Notes: generated by a model from the letters alone, not told the origin. 64,000 nucleotides of DNA from Ciceribacter lividus (GCF_003337715.1 NZ_QPIX01000004.1:124001-188000); one strand, 5' to 3'; shown: positions 45,708 to 55,511, numbered from the stretch's first letter. Translations and numbers: made by a program.

Positions 45708-46979
45708 ATGCAGCGGTCGGTTAATGGGCCCGTTGTCTTATTTCTGCAGGGGCCTCCTTCAGTCTTTTGGCGAGAATTGGCCGAGGCCTTCGAGAAGGCG
45801 GGCGTGCCGACGCACCGCGTCAACTTTTCGCTCGGTGACCAAGTCTATTGGCTGAAGCGAGGCGCGATCAACTACCGCCGCTCGTTGAAGCATTGGCCGG
45901 CTTTTCTCGAAGCGTTGATCCGCCGGGAGAATGTCACCGACATTCTCTACTACGCAGACCAGCTGCCTTATCACAAGGTCGCCTGCGAAGTTGGAGCGAG
46001 GCTCGGCGTCCGCTGTCACGCGGTGGAGTTCGGCTACCTGAGACCCGACTGGATCACGCTCGAACGCGACGGTATGGGCCATCTCTCCCATTTTCCCAAT
46101 GATCCAGCCGCGGTGAGAGCGATCGCGGAAAAGGTCAATGCGCCCGACCTCCATGTCCGCTATCCACACACGTTCGGGCAGGAGGCGTTCAATGAGGTCT
46201 TCTACAACCTTACGGCATTCTTCGGTCGCGTCTTCTTCCCTCTCTACACGGCGGACAAGTACTACTCGGCGCTGATCGACTATCTGCCCTGGCTCGTGCG
46301 GTGGGTTCATCGACCCCGCACGACCCCACCCGAGCTCTTCGAGAACGGTCATGTGCCGTTCTTCATCGTCGCCCTTCAGCTGCAGAGCGACTATCAAATC
46401 CGGGCGAACTCCCCCTACAGACATCTGGAGGAGATGCTGGATGAGGTCATCGCGTCATTCGCGGCGCACGCCGCTGTCGGTCATGCTCTCGTATTCAAGC
46501 AGCATCCGCTCGACAACGGGCTGGAGCGGTGGGGCAAAAGGATCGCGCGGATCGCCGAGAAGTATGGCGTCTCCGAACGGGTCATGTTCATCGAACAAGG
46601 CAATCTGGATGCGATCCTCCGGCAGTCGTCGGGTACCGTCGTCGTCAACTCGACGGTTGGCATTCACAGCATCAGAAAACTGAAGCCGACGATTGCCCTC
46701 GGCTGTGCCGTGTACGACATCCCGGGACTGACACATCAAGGAAGTCTCGATGCGTTCTGGACCAATCCTGAACCGGTCGACGAGCAGCTTCTTCACGATT
46801 TCATAGCCGCCTTGGCCGCTACAATTCAGGTCAAGGGAAGCTTCTACAACAAGGAAGGCCGGCACATCGGAGCGGCTGAGATCGTGCAGCGGATAACCGA
46901 AGCCAGGGTCAACGAGCCGGGCGCCTTGATCGACCCGGCGCCTCGTATTGGCTCACCAAAAGCATCGCCGCCGCGGTAA
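45708..46979 (+). CDS. rkpJ: KpsS-like capsule polysaccharide glycosyltransferase, paralogue 2
   Basis: A 423-residue paralogue of the divergent neighbour, with the same motif order: LFLQGPPSVFWRELA, VNFSLGDQVYW, EFGYLRPDWITLERDGM, VALQLQSDYQIRANSPY, FKQHPLDNGLERW, VVNSTVGIHSIRKLKPT and YDIPGLTHQGSLDAFW. RkpJ of S. meliloti is KpsS-like and needed for capsule, and this gene has the expected orientation and position in the cluster, so I use that name with some reserve. It likely adds or extends a Kdo linker on the lipid acceptor in the cytoplasm. No kpsC, kpsM/T/E/D or Kdo-synthesis gene is in the window. Confidence 0.85.
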   Translation: MQRSVNGPVVLFLQGPPSVFWRELAEAFEKAGVPTHRVNFSLGDQVYWLKRGAINYRRSLKHWPAFLEALIRRENVTDILYYADQLPYHKVACEVGARLGVRCHAVEFGYLRPDWITLERDGMGHLSHFPNDPAAVRAIAEKVNAPDLHVRYPHTFGQEAFNEVFYNLTAFFGRVFFPLYTADKYYSALIDYLPWLVRWVHRPRTTPPELFENGHVPFFIVALQLQSDYQIRANSPYRHLEEMLDEVIASFAAHAAVGHALVFKQHPLDNGLERWGKRIARIAEKYGVSERVMFIEQGNLDAILRQSSGTVVVNSTVGIHSIRKLKPTIALGCAVYDIPGLTHQGSLDAFWTNPEPVDEQLLHDFIAALAATIQVKGSFYNKEGRHIGAAEIVQRITEARVNEPGALIDPAPRIGSPKASPPR

Positions 46980-47012
46980 GGTGGTCCTGAGGCCGACATC
47001 GTTCGACAATGA

Positions 47013-47041
47013 AAAACCCGCTGGCGCAACCAGCGGGTTTT
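47013..47041. terminator. Bidirectional terminator, rkpJ / Bax-inhibitor gene
   Basis: AAAACCCGCTGG / CCAGCGGGTTTT with a 5-base loop lies between two convergent genes and has A- and T-rich flanks on each side. Confidence 0.92.
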
Positions 47042-47065
47042 GTCTGTTACAGCCTATACCCGCCG

Positions 47066-47806
47066 TTACTCGCGGTTACCGAGGAAGCGCAGCAGGAACA
47101 GGAACAGGTTGACGAAATCGAGGTAGAGCTGCAGCGCGCCCATGATCGCCTTGCGGCCTGCGGCATCGCTGCTGTCGGCTTCGTAATAGGATTCCTTGAT
47201 CCGCTGCGTGTCCCAAGCGGTGAGGCCTGCAAAAATCAGCACGCCGATGACCGAGATCGCGAAGTCGAGAGCCGAGGAGGCCAGGAACAGGTTCACGAGG
47301 CTCGCGATGATGAGGCCGAACAGCCCCATGATCAGGAACGAACCCATCGCGGAGAGATTACGCTTGGTCGTGTAGCCATAGAGCGACAGTGCGCCGAAAG
47401 ATGCGGCCGTCACGAAGAAGGTCTGTACGATGCTCTGTCCGGTGTAGATCAGAAAGATCGAGGACAGCGACAGGCCCATAAGGGCGGCGTAGATCCAGAA
47501 GGTAAGCTGTGCGGCCGCGACGCTCATCGCATGAATGCGGAAGCTCATGAAGAAGACAAGCGCGACCGGCGCGAAGATGACAACCCACTTCAGGCCGCTG
47601 ACATAGATCGCCTGACCAAATGCCGTCAGCTGACCGTTATCGACGGCGAGATTGAAGCTCAGATACGCTGCAACTCCCGTGATCGCCAGGCCGAGTGCCA
47701 TCAGGTTATAGACCTTCAGCATATAGGCGCGAAGGCCTTCGTCGATCATCGTGGCCGACTGAGCGTTGCCGCCCGTCCGGCTTTGGTAGTTACGAAGTTC
47801 AGCCAT
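47066..47806 (-). CDS. Bax inhibitor-1 / YccA family membrane protein
   Basis: Seven-helix membrane protein of 246 residues. The family hallmark is SFGALSLYGYTTKRNLSAMGSFLIMG followed by the FAGLTAWDTQRIKESYY segment, whose aspartate corresponds to the pH-sensing aspartyl pair of the calcium-leak homologue BsYetJ. Relatives include YccA, an FtsH modulator. The N-terminal 30 residues are soluble. It is a single gene, with 175 bases of unremarkable sequence upstream before the next gene. Confidence 0.92.
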   Translation of the reverse strand: MAELRNYQSRTGGNAQSATMIDEGLRAYMLKVYNLMALGLAITGVAAYLSFNLAVDNGQLTAFGQAIYVSGLKWVVIFAPVALVFFMSFRIHAMSVAAAQLTFWIYAALMGLSLSSIFLIYTGQSIVQTFFVTAASFGALSLYGYTTKRNLSAMGSFLIMGLFGLIIASLVNLFLASSALDFAISVIGVLIFAGLTAWDTQRIKESYYEADSSDAAGRKAIMGALQLYLDFVNLFLFLLRFLGNRE

Positions 47807-47981
47807 TGTTTCCTCTTTTCAAGCTTCGGAATGGATACGGTGTCGGGTCATGATCCCGAGGCGCCGCTGCGAAGCTCAGCATGCCTGTGGACAATATGAG
47901 GTTTTCCGGGCTTTGCTACAAGAGCAGGCGTCCTCAAAAAACGGGGAGCTTCGATCGCGCGCGATACGAGGATGAAGGCTT

Positions 47982-50528
47982 TCAGAGTTCTCGCAGCACG
48001 GGAGCGGCCTTCTGTCCCAGTATTCGCCAGGTTCCGGTCAATCCGACGCCGACCGTAATCAGGAGAGAAAGTGCGAGTGTCGTCAGAGCCACGGCAGGAA
48101 GGAACGATGACGGGAGATTCATGATCCGGGCGGTGACGTACCAGGCCGCCGCGCCGCCGCCTGCGAGCGCGAAAGCGGCGGTTGTCGCGCCGAGGAGAAG
48201 GTACTCGTAGGTGAACGCGCGGATCAGCAGGCCTCGCGTGGCGCCGAGGGTTTTCAATACGACCGCGTCATGGGTCCGCGCGCGATTTCCGGCCGCCAGA
48301 GCCCCCGACAGAACAAGGACCGAGGTGACGAGCGCAATTCCGGCCGCTGCCCGGATTGCCGTCGCCAACTGGCCGACCAGCCGTTCCACGACGTCCAGCG
48401 CGTCCTTGACCCGCACACTTGTGATGGTCGGATAACTGCGGGTTACCGCTTTCAATATGGCAGCTTCCTCTGCGCTCGTTGCGTCGGGCAGCGTGAGCGT
48501 CGCCAACCACGTGTGCGGTGCACCGGCAAAGGTGTTCGGAGAGAAGATCATCACGAAATTGATGGAAAGCGATTCCCAGTCGACCTTGCGGAAATTGGCG
48601 ATCCGGGCGGTGATGCTTCGTCCAAGGACGTTGACGGTCACCGTATCGCCGATCTTCAGTCCAAGCTGTTCCGCCTCTTCCGCAGAAAAGGACACCAAAG
48701 GTTCGCCCGTGTAGTTTGCCGGCCACCAATCGCCGGCAGTCACCGTTGCATTTCCGGGCAACGCCTCCGCATACGTGATGCCGCGGTCGCCACGAAGCAC
48801 CCATCGCCCGGCAGGCGGTACCTCCATCTTCGTCACGTCCGTGCCGTTGAAAGCGAGAATGCGACCACGCAGCATAGGAACCTCCTCGACGCGGCCCGCC
48901 GGCGAGCGAGTGGCGAGAAGACGACGGAAGTCCTCCAACTCGGTCTTCTGGATGTCGACGAAGAAGAAGTTCGGCGCCCGTTCCGGGAGACTGCTGGTTA
49001 GTTCTCGGCGCAGGTTTCCGTCGATGAGCGCCAGCGCGACGAGGAGCGTAAGGCCAAGCCCGAGGGAAAGAACCACGGAGGGCGTGAGGGCTCCCGGGCG
49101 ATAGATGTTGCCGATCGCAAGACGCAGGGCCGCAGACGACGGACGAGGGGCACGCCGCGCTGCCAGCGCGATCAAGAGCGCCACGAAGCGCAGGACGACG
49201 AAGCCGACGGCCATCGAAACCAGGAAGAGGGCCGCAATCCAGCGATCTTCGGAGACGCCGATCGCCAGCGCCGCGAGGGCGGCAAATAGAAGCGCGGCCG
49301 CGAAGACGTAGGCGCGCGAGGGCCAGCCGCCGGCCTCCAGGCCCTGTTCCCGAAAGAGAGCGGTTGCCGGTATCTCGCGGACGTGACCGAGGGGCAGGAT
49401 GGAAAAGGCAAGCGTGACCAGCATGCCGAACAGCGATGCGAGCGCGAGTGCGCCTGGATAGAGTGTCGGAGCGACGGGGATCGGCAGTACCTGTGCGAGA
49501 TACTGTGCCGCGATCATCGGTGCCGCGATCCCGACGACGAGGCCGCCGGCGATGCCGAAGGCCGCGATGATGGCGATCTGGATGAAATAGACCAAAACGA
49601 CGACCGTCGCCGGAGCCCCGAGGCATTTCAGGGTGGCGATCACCACGCGCTTGCTGTCGAGGAACGCACGGACGGCATTGGCGACACCAACTCCGCCGAC
49701 GATCAGGGCGGTGAGGCCGACCAGAGTGAGGAACTGCGAAAAGCGCGCGATGTTTTCGCTTAATGCCGGAGCGGCCCGGTCGCTGGTGCGGATCGACCAG
49801 CCGGCATTCGGCAGCGTCTTCTGGGCCTTTTTCCGCAGATCTGCGGGTGAGAGCTGGGTGTCATGCAGCCGGATCTTGTAGGCATGCTCGACCAGACTGC
49901 CAGTCTCCACAAGGCCGGACGCGCGGAGACCGTCGAGGCTCGTTAGCAGACGGGGTGCAAATCCCATTCCGTCGGAGATGGCATCCGGTTCCGCTGCAAT
50001 CACGCCGTTGATGCGAAAGCGGGCCTTGCCGACCAGAAGCTCGTCGCCGGGTGCAAGGCCGAGGCGTTCGAGCAGGAGAGGTGCCGCCAGCGCTCCGAAG
50101 ACGCCGTCCCTTTCTGCGAGCGCCTCGGCGAGAGGCATCGGCGGGTTGGATGCGAAGGTGCCGTAAAGCGGATAGAGTTGGTCGACGGCCTTCACTTCGA
50201 CCAGCGACTGGTCAGAGCCGTCGGGCAATCGCGCCATCGAACGCAGGACGGTCGACACCGCGACTGTCCCGAGTTCGTCCAGAAAACGTCGTTCCTCCGG
50301 TGTGGCTTCGCGGTTGTTCAGTTCGAAGCGCGCGTCTCCTGCAAGCAGCGCCTGGCCTTGCGAGGCGATGGCGTCCGTGATCGCGGTGGAGACGGAATTG
50401 ACGGCCGCGATCGCCCCCGTGCCCAGCGCGATGCAGGCGAGAAAGATGTAGAAGCCTCGCAACCCGCCGCGCAACTCGCGGACTGCAATCCTGAAAGCCA
50501 CGCGAAGCCGAGGAAGAAATGCTTTCAT
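47982..50528 (-). CDS. FtsX/YbbP-type ABC transporter permease
   Basis: An 848-residue permease of the MacB/LolE type with two FtsX domains. One helix lies near the N-terminus (FYIFLACIALGTGAIAAVN), then a periplasmic domain (about 50-260), four membrane segments (SQFLTLVGLTALIVGGVGVANAV...), a second four-helix set near 400-520, another periplasmic domain, and the C-terminal FtsX set (AAGIALVTSVLVLSGALAAGNRART). Its start overlaps the ATPase stop by ATGA. The trio permease-ATPase-divergent TesA esterase matches E. coli ybbP-ybbA-tesA, so an envelope lipid or lipoprotein role is likely. The cargo is unknown. Confidence 0.9.
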   Translation of the reverse strand: MKAFLPRLRVAFRIAVRELRGGLRGFYIFLACIALGTGAIAAVNSVSTAITDAIASQGQALLAGDARFELNNREATPEERRFLDELGTVAVSTVLRSMARLPDGSDQSLVEVKAVDQLYPLYGTFASNPPMPLAEALAERDGVFGALAAPLLLERLGLAPGDELLVGKARFRINGVIAAEPDAISDGMGFAPRLLTSLDGLRASGLVETGSLVEHAYKIRLHDTQLSPADLRKKAQKTLPNAGWSIRTSDRAAPALSENIARFSQFLTLVGLTALIVGGVGVANAVRAFLDSKRVVIATLKCLGAPATVVVLVYFIQIAIIAAFGIAGGLVVGIAAPMIAAQYLAQVLPIPVAPTLYPGALALASLFGMLVTLAFSILPLGHVREIPATALFREQGLEAGGWPSRAYVFAAALLFAALAALAIGVSEDRWIAALFLVSMAVGFVVLRFVALLIALAARRAPRPSSAALRLAIGNIYRPGALTPSVVLSLGLGLTLLVALALIDGNLRRELTSSLPERAPNFFFVDIQKTELEDFRRLLATRSPAGRVEEVPMLRGRILAFNGTDVTKMEVPPAGRWVLRGDRGITYAEALPGNATVTAGDWWPANYTGEPLVSFSAEEAEQLGLKIGDTVTVNVLGRSITARIANFRKVDWESLSINFVMIFSPNTFAGAPHTWLATLTLPDATSAEEAAILKAVTRSYPTITSVRVKDALDVVERLVGQLATAIRAAAGIALVTSVLVLSGALAAGNRARTHDAVVLKTLGATRGLLIRAFTYEYLLLGATTAAFALAGGGAAAWYVTARIMNLPSSFLPAVALTTLALSLLITVGVGLTGTWRILGQKAAPVLREL

Positions 50529-51235
50529 GCCGGCAGTCGCTCTTCAAGCCGCTCGCGTGACCGGTCCTCGACGATCACACCCGACATCACCTTGACCTGC
50601 CGCGAGCAGCGCGCCGCCAGCAGCGGATCGTGCGTCACGAGCAGCAACGTCATGGCCCGCTCGGCCTGTTTGGCGAAAAGGAGATCGGCGATCTGGCGAC
50701 CGGTCTCGGTGTCGAGGTTACCTGTCGGCTCGTCGGCGATCAGTACCGCCGGCGACGGTGCGAGCGCTCTGGCAATGGCGACGCGCTGCTGTTCGCCGCC
50801 TGAGAGTTGTCCCGGATAGTGGCTCAGACGCTCGCCGAGGCCGACCGCCTGAAGCTCACGCCGGGCTATGTCGAACGCGTTGCGGACGTTTGCGAGTTCG
50901 AGCGGCACCGCGACGTTCTCGAGCGCCGTCATGTTGGCGATCAGGTGAAACGACTGAAAAACGATGCCGATGTTCCGGCCACGGAAATCCGCCAGCGCAT
51001 CCTCGTTCAAATCATGGAGCGCCGCACCGTTGATGAAGATTTCACCCCGATCGAGCCGCTCGAGACCGGCCAGCACCATGAGAAGCGTCGATTTGCCCGA
51101 TCCGGACGGGCCGACGATCCCGACTGCCTCGCCGCGGTCGATGACGAGATCGATCCCCTTCAGCACGTGGACAGCCGCCGCCGCGCTTCCGAGCGTCAGG
51201 TCGGCCTTCTTTACTTCGATGATTGTTTTTCCCAC
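50525..51235 (-). CDS. ABC transporter ATPase (YbbA/LolD-like)
   Basis: ATP-binding subunit of 236 residues. Walker A is GPSGSGKSTLL, the Q-loop region is VFQSFHLIANMTALENV, the signature is LSGGEQQRVAIARAL, Walker B is AVLIADEPTGNLD and the H-loop is VTHDPLLAARC. The NLD after Walker B is typical of the MacB/LolD class, which uses mechanotransmission rather than substrate passage. It partners with the overlapping FtsX-type permease. Confidence 0.94.
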   Translation of the reverse strand: MGKTIIEVKKADLTLGSAAAAVHVLKGIDLVIDRGEAVGIVGPSGSGKSTLLMVLAGLERLDRGEIFINGAALHDLNEDALADFRGRNIGIVFQSFHLIANMTALENVAVPLELANVRNAFDIARRELQAVGLGERLSHYPGQLSGGEQQRVAIARALAPSPAVLIADEPTGNLDTETGRQIADLLFAKQAERAMTLLLVTHDPLLAARCSRQVKVMSGVIVEDRSRERLEERLPA

Positions 51236-51320
51236 GCGCGCTCGCCCTATATGTTGAGTATCACCTGCAGGACCGATCTGCCGTTCTGCCGCGGGCTCTG
51301 GTCAATTTAGGGAAGGCACC

Positions 51321-51974
51321 ATGAGATTTAAAGCAGCGATCCCCCTTTTTGCCGCTCTGGCCTTCGTTGTCACGCTGATGTCCAGCCCCCTCGAGGCGGA
51401 GGATGACCCGGTGCAAATCGTCGGCTTTGGCGACAGCCTCATGGCCGGCTATCAATTGCCTCCAGAAGACGCACTTCCCGCGCAACTCGAAAAGGCCCTG
51501 GCTGTTGCCGGCCGCAAGATCGTCATTACGAATGCCGGCGTATCCGGCGATACGTCCGCTGCGGGACTGGCGCGCGTGGATTGGTCCGTTCCTGACGGGA
51601 CGGACGGCGTCATTCTGGAGTTGGGCGCCAACGACGCCTTACGCGGCATAGCGCCGGAAGAGACGGAGAGGAACCTCGACGAGATCGTGAGCCGGTTGCG
51701 CAAGCGCGGGATCGAGGTTCTTCTCGTCGGCATGCTTGCTCCGCCGAACATGGGGACGGAGTATCGGGAACGGTTCGATCCGATCTACAGGCGATTGGCC
51801 GACAAGTACGGACTGGAATTCTATCCGTTCCTTCTCGATGGCGTGGTGACTGAGGCCGGTCTGAAGATAGACGACGGGATGCACCCCAACGCCAAAGGGA
51901 TTGCGGTCATCACCCGGCGGATGCTGCCCGCCGTGGAGCGCTTCCTCGATCGCATTGCCTCAGACACAAATTAG
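51321..51974 (+). CDS. tesA: TesA-like SGNH arylesterase / lysophospholipase
   Basis: Periplasmic lipase-type hydrolase of 217 residues with a signal peptide (FAALAFVVTLMSSPLEA). The SGNH blocks are GFGDSLMAGYQLP (nucleophilic Ser), NAGVSGDTSAAG, LELGANDALRG and DDGMHPNAKG (Asp-His). E. coli TesA is a multifunctional thioesterase, protease I and lysophospholipase L1. It is divergent from the YbbA/YbbP transporter with an 85-base shared control region, so the two units may be co-regulated. Confidence 0.93.
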   Translation: MRFKAAIPLFAALAFVVTLMSSPLEAEDDPVQIVGFGDSLMAGYQLPPEDALPAQLEKALAVAGRKIVITNAGVSGDTSAAGLARVDWSVPDGTDGVILELGANDALRGIAPEETERNLDEIVSRLRKRGIEVLLVGMLAPPNMGTEYRERFDPIYRRLADKYGLEFYPFLLDGVVTEAGLKIDDGMHPNAKGIAVITRRMLPAVERFLDRIASDTN

Positions 51975-52042
51975 GGGGTTGCGCGGATCGGCATTGCGTG
52001 ATTCGCTATTGTTATCTGCAAGAGATTCGGGGAGAGCTCGCC

Positions 52043-52636
52043 ATGCCGAGACTGTTCACTGCCCTCGAAATTCCGCGTAATGCGGCTCTCAGCCTTTCCC
52101 TGTTGCGTGGCGGGCTCCCCGGGGCTCGCTGGATCGACGTGGAGAACTACCACATCACCTTGCGCTTCATCGGGGACGTCGACGGACGGACGGCGGACGA
52201 GATCGTCGACCGGCTGGACCGTATCGATCGGCCGGAATTCCTCTTGAGCCTGAGCGGCATCGGTTCGTTCGGCTCGAAGAAGCCGCATTCGATTTGGGCC
52301 GGCGTTTCTCCAGCGCCCGAAATGTATGCGCTGCAGGCGGAGATCGAGCGCATCTGCCAGCGTATCGGCCTGCCGCCGGATCCGAGAAAGTTCAGTCCGC
52401 ACGTGACGCTGGCCCGACTCAAGTCGTCGAGGGTAGACGACGTCGTTCACTACCTTTCCGGGCGGGGCGATTTCCACACCGGACCCTTCCTCGTCTCGCG
52501 TTTTGTCCTGCTCTCCTCGAAGGAATCCGTCGGAGGTGGGCCGTATCTGACCGAGGAAGTATTCCCGCTTCATGAAGCCCATTCGGTCGCAAGCTTTTCT
52601 GGCAGGGACTCGCAGCCGGCAAAGAGCATGTTTTAG
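52043..52636 (+). CDS. thpR: RNA 2',3'-cyclic phosphodiesterase
   Basis: 2H-family phosphoesterase of 197 residues, formerly called 2'-5' RNA ligase. The two HxT motifs are YHITLRF near residue 37 and PHVTLARL near residue 120. The start at 52043 follows GGGGAGAG; the frame extends 15 codons further 5' without support. It probably acts on RNA ends with 2',3'-cyclic phosphate. Neighbouring genes give no pathway. Confidence 0.92.
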   Translation: MPRLFTALEIPRNAALSLSLLRGGLPGARWIDVENYHITLRFIGDVDGRTADEIVDRLDRIDRPEFLLSLSGIGSFGSKKPHSIWAGVSPAPEMYALQAEIERICQRIGLPPDPRKFSPHVTLARLKSSRVDDVVHYLSGRGDFHTGPFLVSRFVLLSSKESVGGGPYLTEEVFPLHEAHSVASFSGRDSQPAKSMF

Positions 52637-52814
52637 TCGGCCGGAGGCCGTTGTTTCCGCAACATGGACTCGGACCATCGTCAGCCGAGGTCGGCTGCGT
52701 TTGCGTGCCGCCACGCGACCGGATAGCCGTGAGCGGGTCGCCCGCCGCGATGGCGAGGGGAATTGAATTCCGCGCACCCTTTCCCATATCGTTGGCAGAA
52801 TGCGAGGACGGACA

Positions 52815-53201
52815 ATGGACGATATCAAGATCGGCGAGATCCTGCTGCCAGGCGACGAAGAAGCCCAGGAACGCCAGGAAAAGACCGTCAGAGCAAGGTT
52901 CTGGCCGACCATGCGCAAGGCCATACGCCAACTGCCGTTCGGACGTGATGTCGTCGCTGCCTATTACTGCGCCACCGACCGACAGACCCCGTTGCGGGTG
53001 CGTGGCATACTTTTGGCGGCTCTCGGCTATTTCGTACTCCCCTTCGATGCGATCCCCGACATGCTGGCAGTCGTGGGCTTCACTGACGACATTGCGGTAT
53101 TGACGACGGCGTTTGCGCTGATAAGCAGTCACATCCGGGAGCAGCATTACGAAGCGGCAGATCGCGCGCTCGCCGACGAACCGGGCGTCGCCGTCGGGTG
53201 A
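52815..53201 (+). CDS. YkvA / DUF1232 family protein
   Basis: A 128-residue protein. The DUF1232 signature RGILLAALGYFVLPFDAIPDMLAVVGFTDDIAVL is complete, containing the P-x-D-x-I-P-D core and a membrane-seeking helix. The N-terminus is charged. GCGAGGA precedes the ATG at 52815. The family is widespread and its role is not established. Confidence 0.88.
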   Translation: MDDIKIGEILLPGDEEAQERQEKTVRARFWPTMRKAIRQLPFGRDVVAAYYCATDRQTPLRVRGILLAALGYFVLPFDAIPDMLAVVGFTDDIAVLTTAFALISSHIREQHYEAADRALADEPGVAVG

Positions 53202-53503
53202 TAACCCGAGCAACGGTCGGGTGCCGATGCCCGCGTCGTGGGCTCGACCGTGCCGTTGGCGGGAAAGGACAAACTCTCGCCGGATTTGTTCTGTTGTGAT
53301 CAGAGTGCTGGGGTAGTACTCACCGTCAGATGATGCGGACGATCCAGATTCGGTCTGGTTGGCTGAAATGCTGCCTTCGGCGACGAGATTGGATGCCTTG
53401 TTGACGGTTTAGTAACCTAAATTAAGTCAAACTGAATCAGGTTTTAAGATAATGGCTCGGCGCACGGTCGGGCCTTGGACGGAAACGTAAGCGGCAGGAC
53501 AAC
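53202..53503. other. Intergenic region upstream of the IalB-like gene
   Basis: This 302-base region is GC-rich at its left end and AT-rich at 53405-53455, where the promoter of the downstream gene most likely lies. TTAA occurs twice in that patch but not at the spacing of a canonical CtrA box. I see no RNA gene or hairpin of note. Confidence 0.4.
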
Positions 53504-54007
53504 ATGTTTGTAAGACGTATCGCAACCGCATTGGCAATCGTGCTGGCAGGCTACGGGACAGCCACCGCTCAGGCGCCGACCCGCATCGAGCAGTTCAAGG
53601 CATGGGGGGCGTATTCCTACAAGGCGAACGGCGGAACGGTGTGTTACGTACTGTCGGTCCCGACCGCCAAGGAACCCGCGGCGGTCGACCATGGTGACAT
53701 TTTCTTCATCGTCTCGCAGCGTCCCGGCCAGAACATCTCCTATGAGCCGCAGGCGATGGTGGGCTACAAGCTCAAGGACGGCTCGAAGGTGAACGTCACC
53801 ATCGACAGCAAGAACTTCGTGATGTTCACCAAGGACAAAGCGGCCTGGGTCGAGAATGCCGCTGAGGAACCGGCCCTCGTCGCCGCTATGAAGGGCGGCT
53901 CGTCGATGACGGTCAAGGCGACCTCTGCCCGGGGGACCGCGACGTCCTACACCTACTCCCTTTCAGGCATCTCGGCGGCGCTCAGCAAGATCGAGAACTG
54001 CAAGTAA
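53504..54007 (+). CDS. Invasion-associated locus B (IalB)-like secreted protein
   Basis: A 167-residue exported protein. The signal peptide (ATALAIVLAGYGTATAQA) should be cut after AQA. The mature part matches the IalB fold by pattern: FKAWGAYSYKANGGTVCYVLSVP, then FFIVSQRPGQNISYEPQAMVGY, and a C-terminal cysteine in KIENC. The two cysteines could form one disulfide. Despite the family name, taken from Bartonella, homologues are general alphaproteobacterial periplasmic proteins. Confidence 0.8.
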   Translation: MFVRRIATALAIVLAGYGTATAQAPTRIEQFKAWGAYSYKANGGTVCYVLSVPTAKEPAAVDHGDIFFIVSQRPGQNISYEPQAMVGYKLKDGSKVNVTIDSKNFVMFTKDKAAWVENAAEEPALVAAMKGGSSMTVKATSARGTATSYTYSLSGISAALSKIENCK

Positions 54008-54042
54008 CTCCGGTGCGACGCGCACATGACTGTTTTATCCGC

Positions 54043-54074
54043 AACGGGAAGCCGGCTTCTGCTGTCTTCCCGTT
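54043..54074 (+). terminator. Stem-loop after the IalB-like gene
   Basis: AACGGGAAG pairs with CTTCCCGTT about 36 bases after the stop. There is only a short T-rich tail (GTCGTTTC), so termination may be partial. Confidence 0.6.
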
Positions 54075-54272
54075 ACGTCGTTTCTTGGGCGTCGATAAAG
54101 CTGTTCCATATTCCGGATGACGCCGACCGCGTTTGGTGGTAAAGGGCCGCCGGAAAACCTATATGGTCCGGATAAATCCAATTCCTCCGGTGGTACTCTA
54201 CAGGAACTAGACGGCCAGCACGCCCGCAACGACATGATCGCGGGTGATGCGTGGCGCGTGAGGTGAAACGGT

Positions 54273-55511
54273 ATGGCTTCTCTCGACGCTGTGATTTCAG
54301 GCAAACCCAAGGCCGCGCTCGCGCCGGTCGAGGACGCGATCTCCGGCAAGCCGTCGCTGATCGGTCTCGACCGGGAGCAGCTTGCTGCTGCGTTGCGCGA
54401 CAAGGGTGTGCCCGAAAAGCAAGTCAAGATGCGTGTTGCGCAGATATGGAACTGGATCTACGTCCGCGGCATCTCCGATTTCGACGCCATGAGCAATGTC
54501 GCGAAGGACATGCGCGACATGCTCAAGGCGAATTTCACGATCGCCCGGCCGGAGATCGTCGAGGAGCAGGTCTCGAACGACGGGACCCGTAAGTGGCTGC
54601 TGCGTTTTCCGCCACGCGGCGCCGGCCGCCCTGTCGAGGTGGAGACCGTCTATATCCCTGAGGAAGGTCGCGGAACGCTCTGCATATCGAGCCAGGTCGG
54701 CTGTTCACTCACCTGTTCCTTCTGCCACACCGGAACGCAGAAGCTGGTGCGAAATCTTACCTCCGAAGAGATTCTCTCGCAATTGCTGCTGGCGCGCGAC
54801 CGATTGGGTGATTTCCCCGACCGCAATGTTCCTGTCGGCGCGATGCTGCCCTCCAGCGACCGAAAGATCACCAATGTCGTGATGATGGGCATGGGCGAGC
54901 CGCTCTACAACTTCGAGGAGGTGAAGCGTGCGCTGCTGATCGCTTCCGACGGCGACGGACTTTCGCTTTCCAAGCGGCGCATCACGCTTTCGACGTCCGG
55001 CGTCGTTCCGGAAATCTATCGGACGGGCGAGGAGATCGGCGTCATGCTGGCGATTTCGCTGCACGCGGTGCGCGACGAGCTCCGCGATATGCTGGTTCCG
55101 ATCAACAAGAAGTATCCCCTGAAGGAGCTGATGGCTGCCTGCCGCGCCTATCCGGGTCTTTCGAATGCCCGTCGCATCACCTTCGAGTACGTGATGTTGA
55201 AGGACGTCAACGACAGCCTGGAGGACGCCAAGGGACTGGTGCAATTGCTCAAGGGTATCCCCGCGAAGATCAACCTGATCCCGTTCAATCCGTGGCCAGG
55301 CACGAATTACCAGTGTTCCGACTGGGAGCAGATCGAAAAGTTCGCCGACTTCATCAATCAGGCGGGATACGCCTCACCCATCCGCACGCCGCGCGGCCGT
55401 GATATTCTCGCTGCCTGCGGGCAGCTCAAATCCGAGTCCGAACGCATGCGCAAGACGGAGCGACTGGCGTTCGAGGCGATGATGATCGCCAATCACGGCG
55501 AAGACGACTAA
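54273..55511 (+). CDS. rlmN: Dual-specificity rRNA/tRNA adenine C2-methyltransferase
   Basis: Radical-SAM enzyme of 412 residues that methylates A2503 of 23S rRNA and A37 of some tRNAs. The cluster motif is CSLTCSFC in [16 protein letters not shown], near residue 148. SAM-binding sequences include [10 protein letters not shown], and the methyl-carrying cysteine is in [12 protein letters not shown] near the C-terminus. The N-terminal helical domain ([23 protein letters not shown]) is the RNA-binding part. A 265-base region with no other gene lies upstream. Confidence 0.96.
   Translation: MASLDAVISGKPKAALAPVEDAISGKPSLIGLDREQLAAALRDKGVPEKQVKMRVAQIWNWIYVRGISDFDAMSNVAKDMRDMLKANFTIARPEIVEEQVSNDGTRKWLLRFPPRGAGRPVEVETVYIPEEGRGTLCISSQVGCSLTCSFCHTGTQKLVRNLTSEEILSQLLLARDRLGDFPDRNVPVGAMLPSSDRKITNVVMMGMGEPLYNFEEVKRALLIASDGDGLSLSKRRITLSTSGVVPEIYRTGEEIGVMLAISLHAVRDELRDMLVPINKKYPLKELMAACRAYPGLSNARRITFEYVMLKDVNDSLEDAKGLVQLLKGIPAKINLIPFNPWPGTNYQCSDWEQIEKFADFINQAGYASPIRTPRGRDILAACGQLKSESERMRKTERLAFEAMMIANHGEDD

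Noticed and set aside
53405..53455. Possible CtrA-binding site upstream of the IalB-like gene
   Set aside because: TTAA occurs twice, but not with the seven-base spacing of the CtrA consensus.
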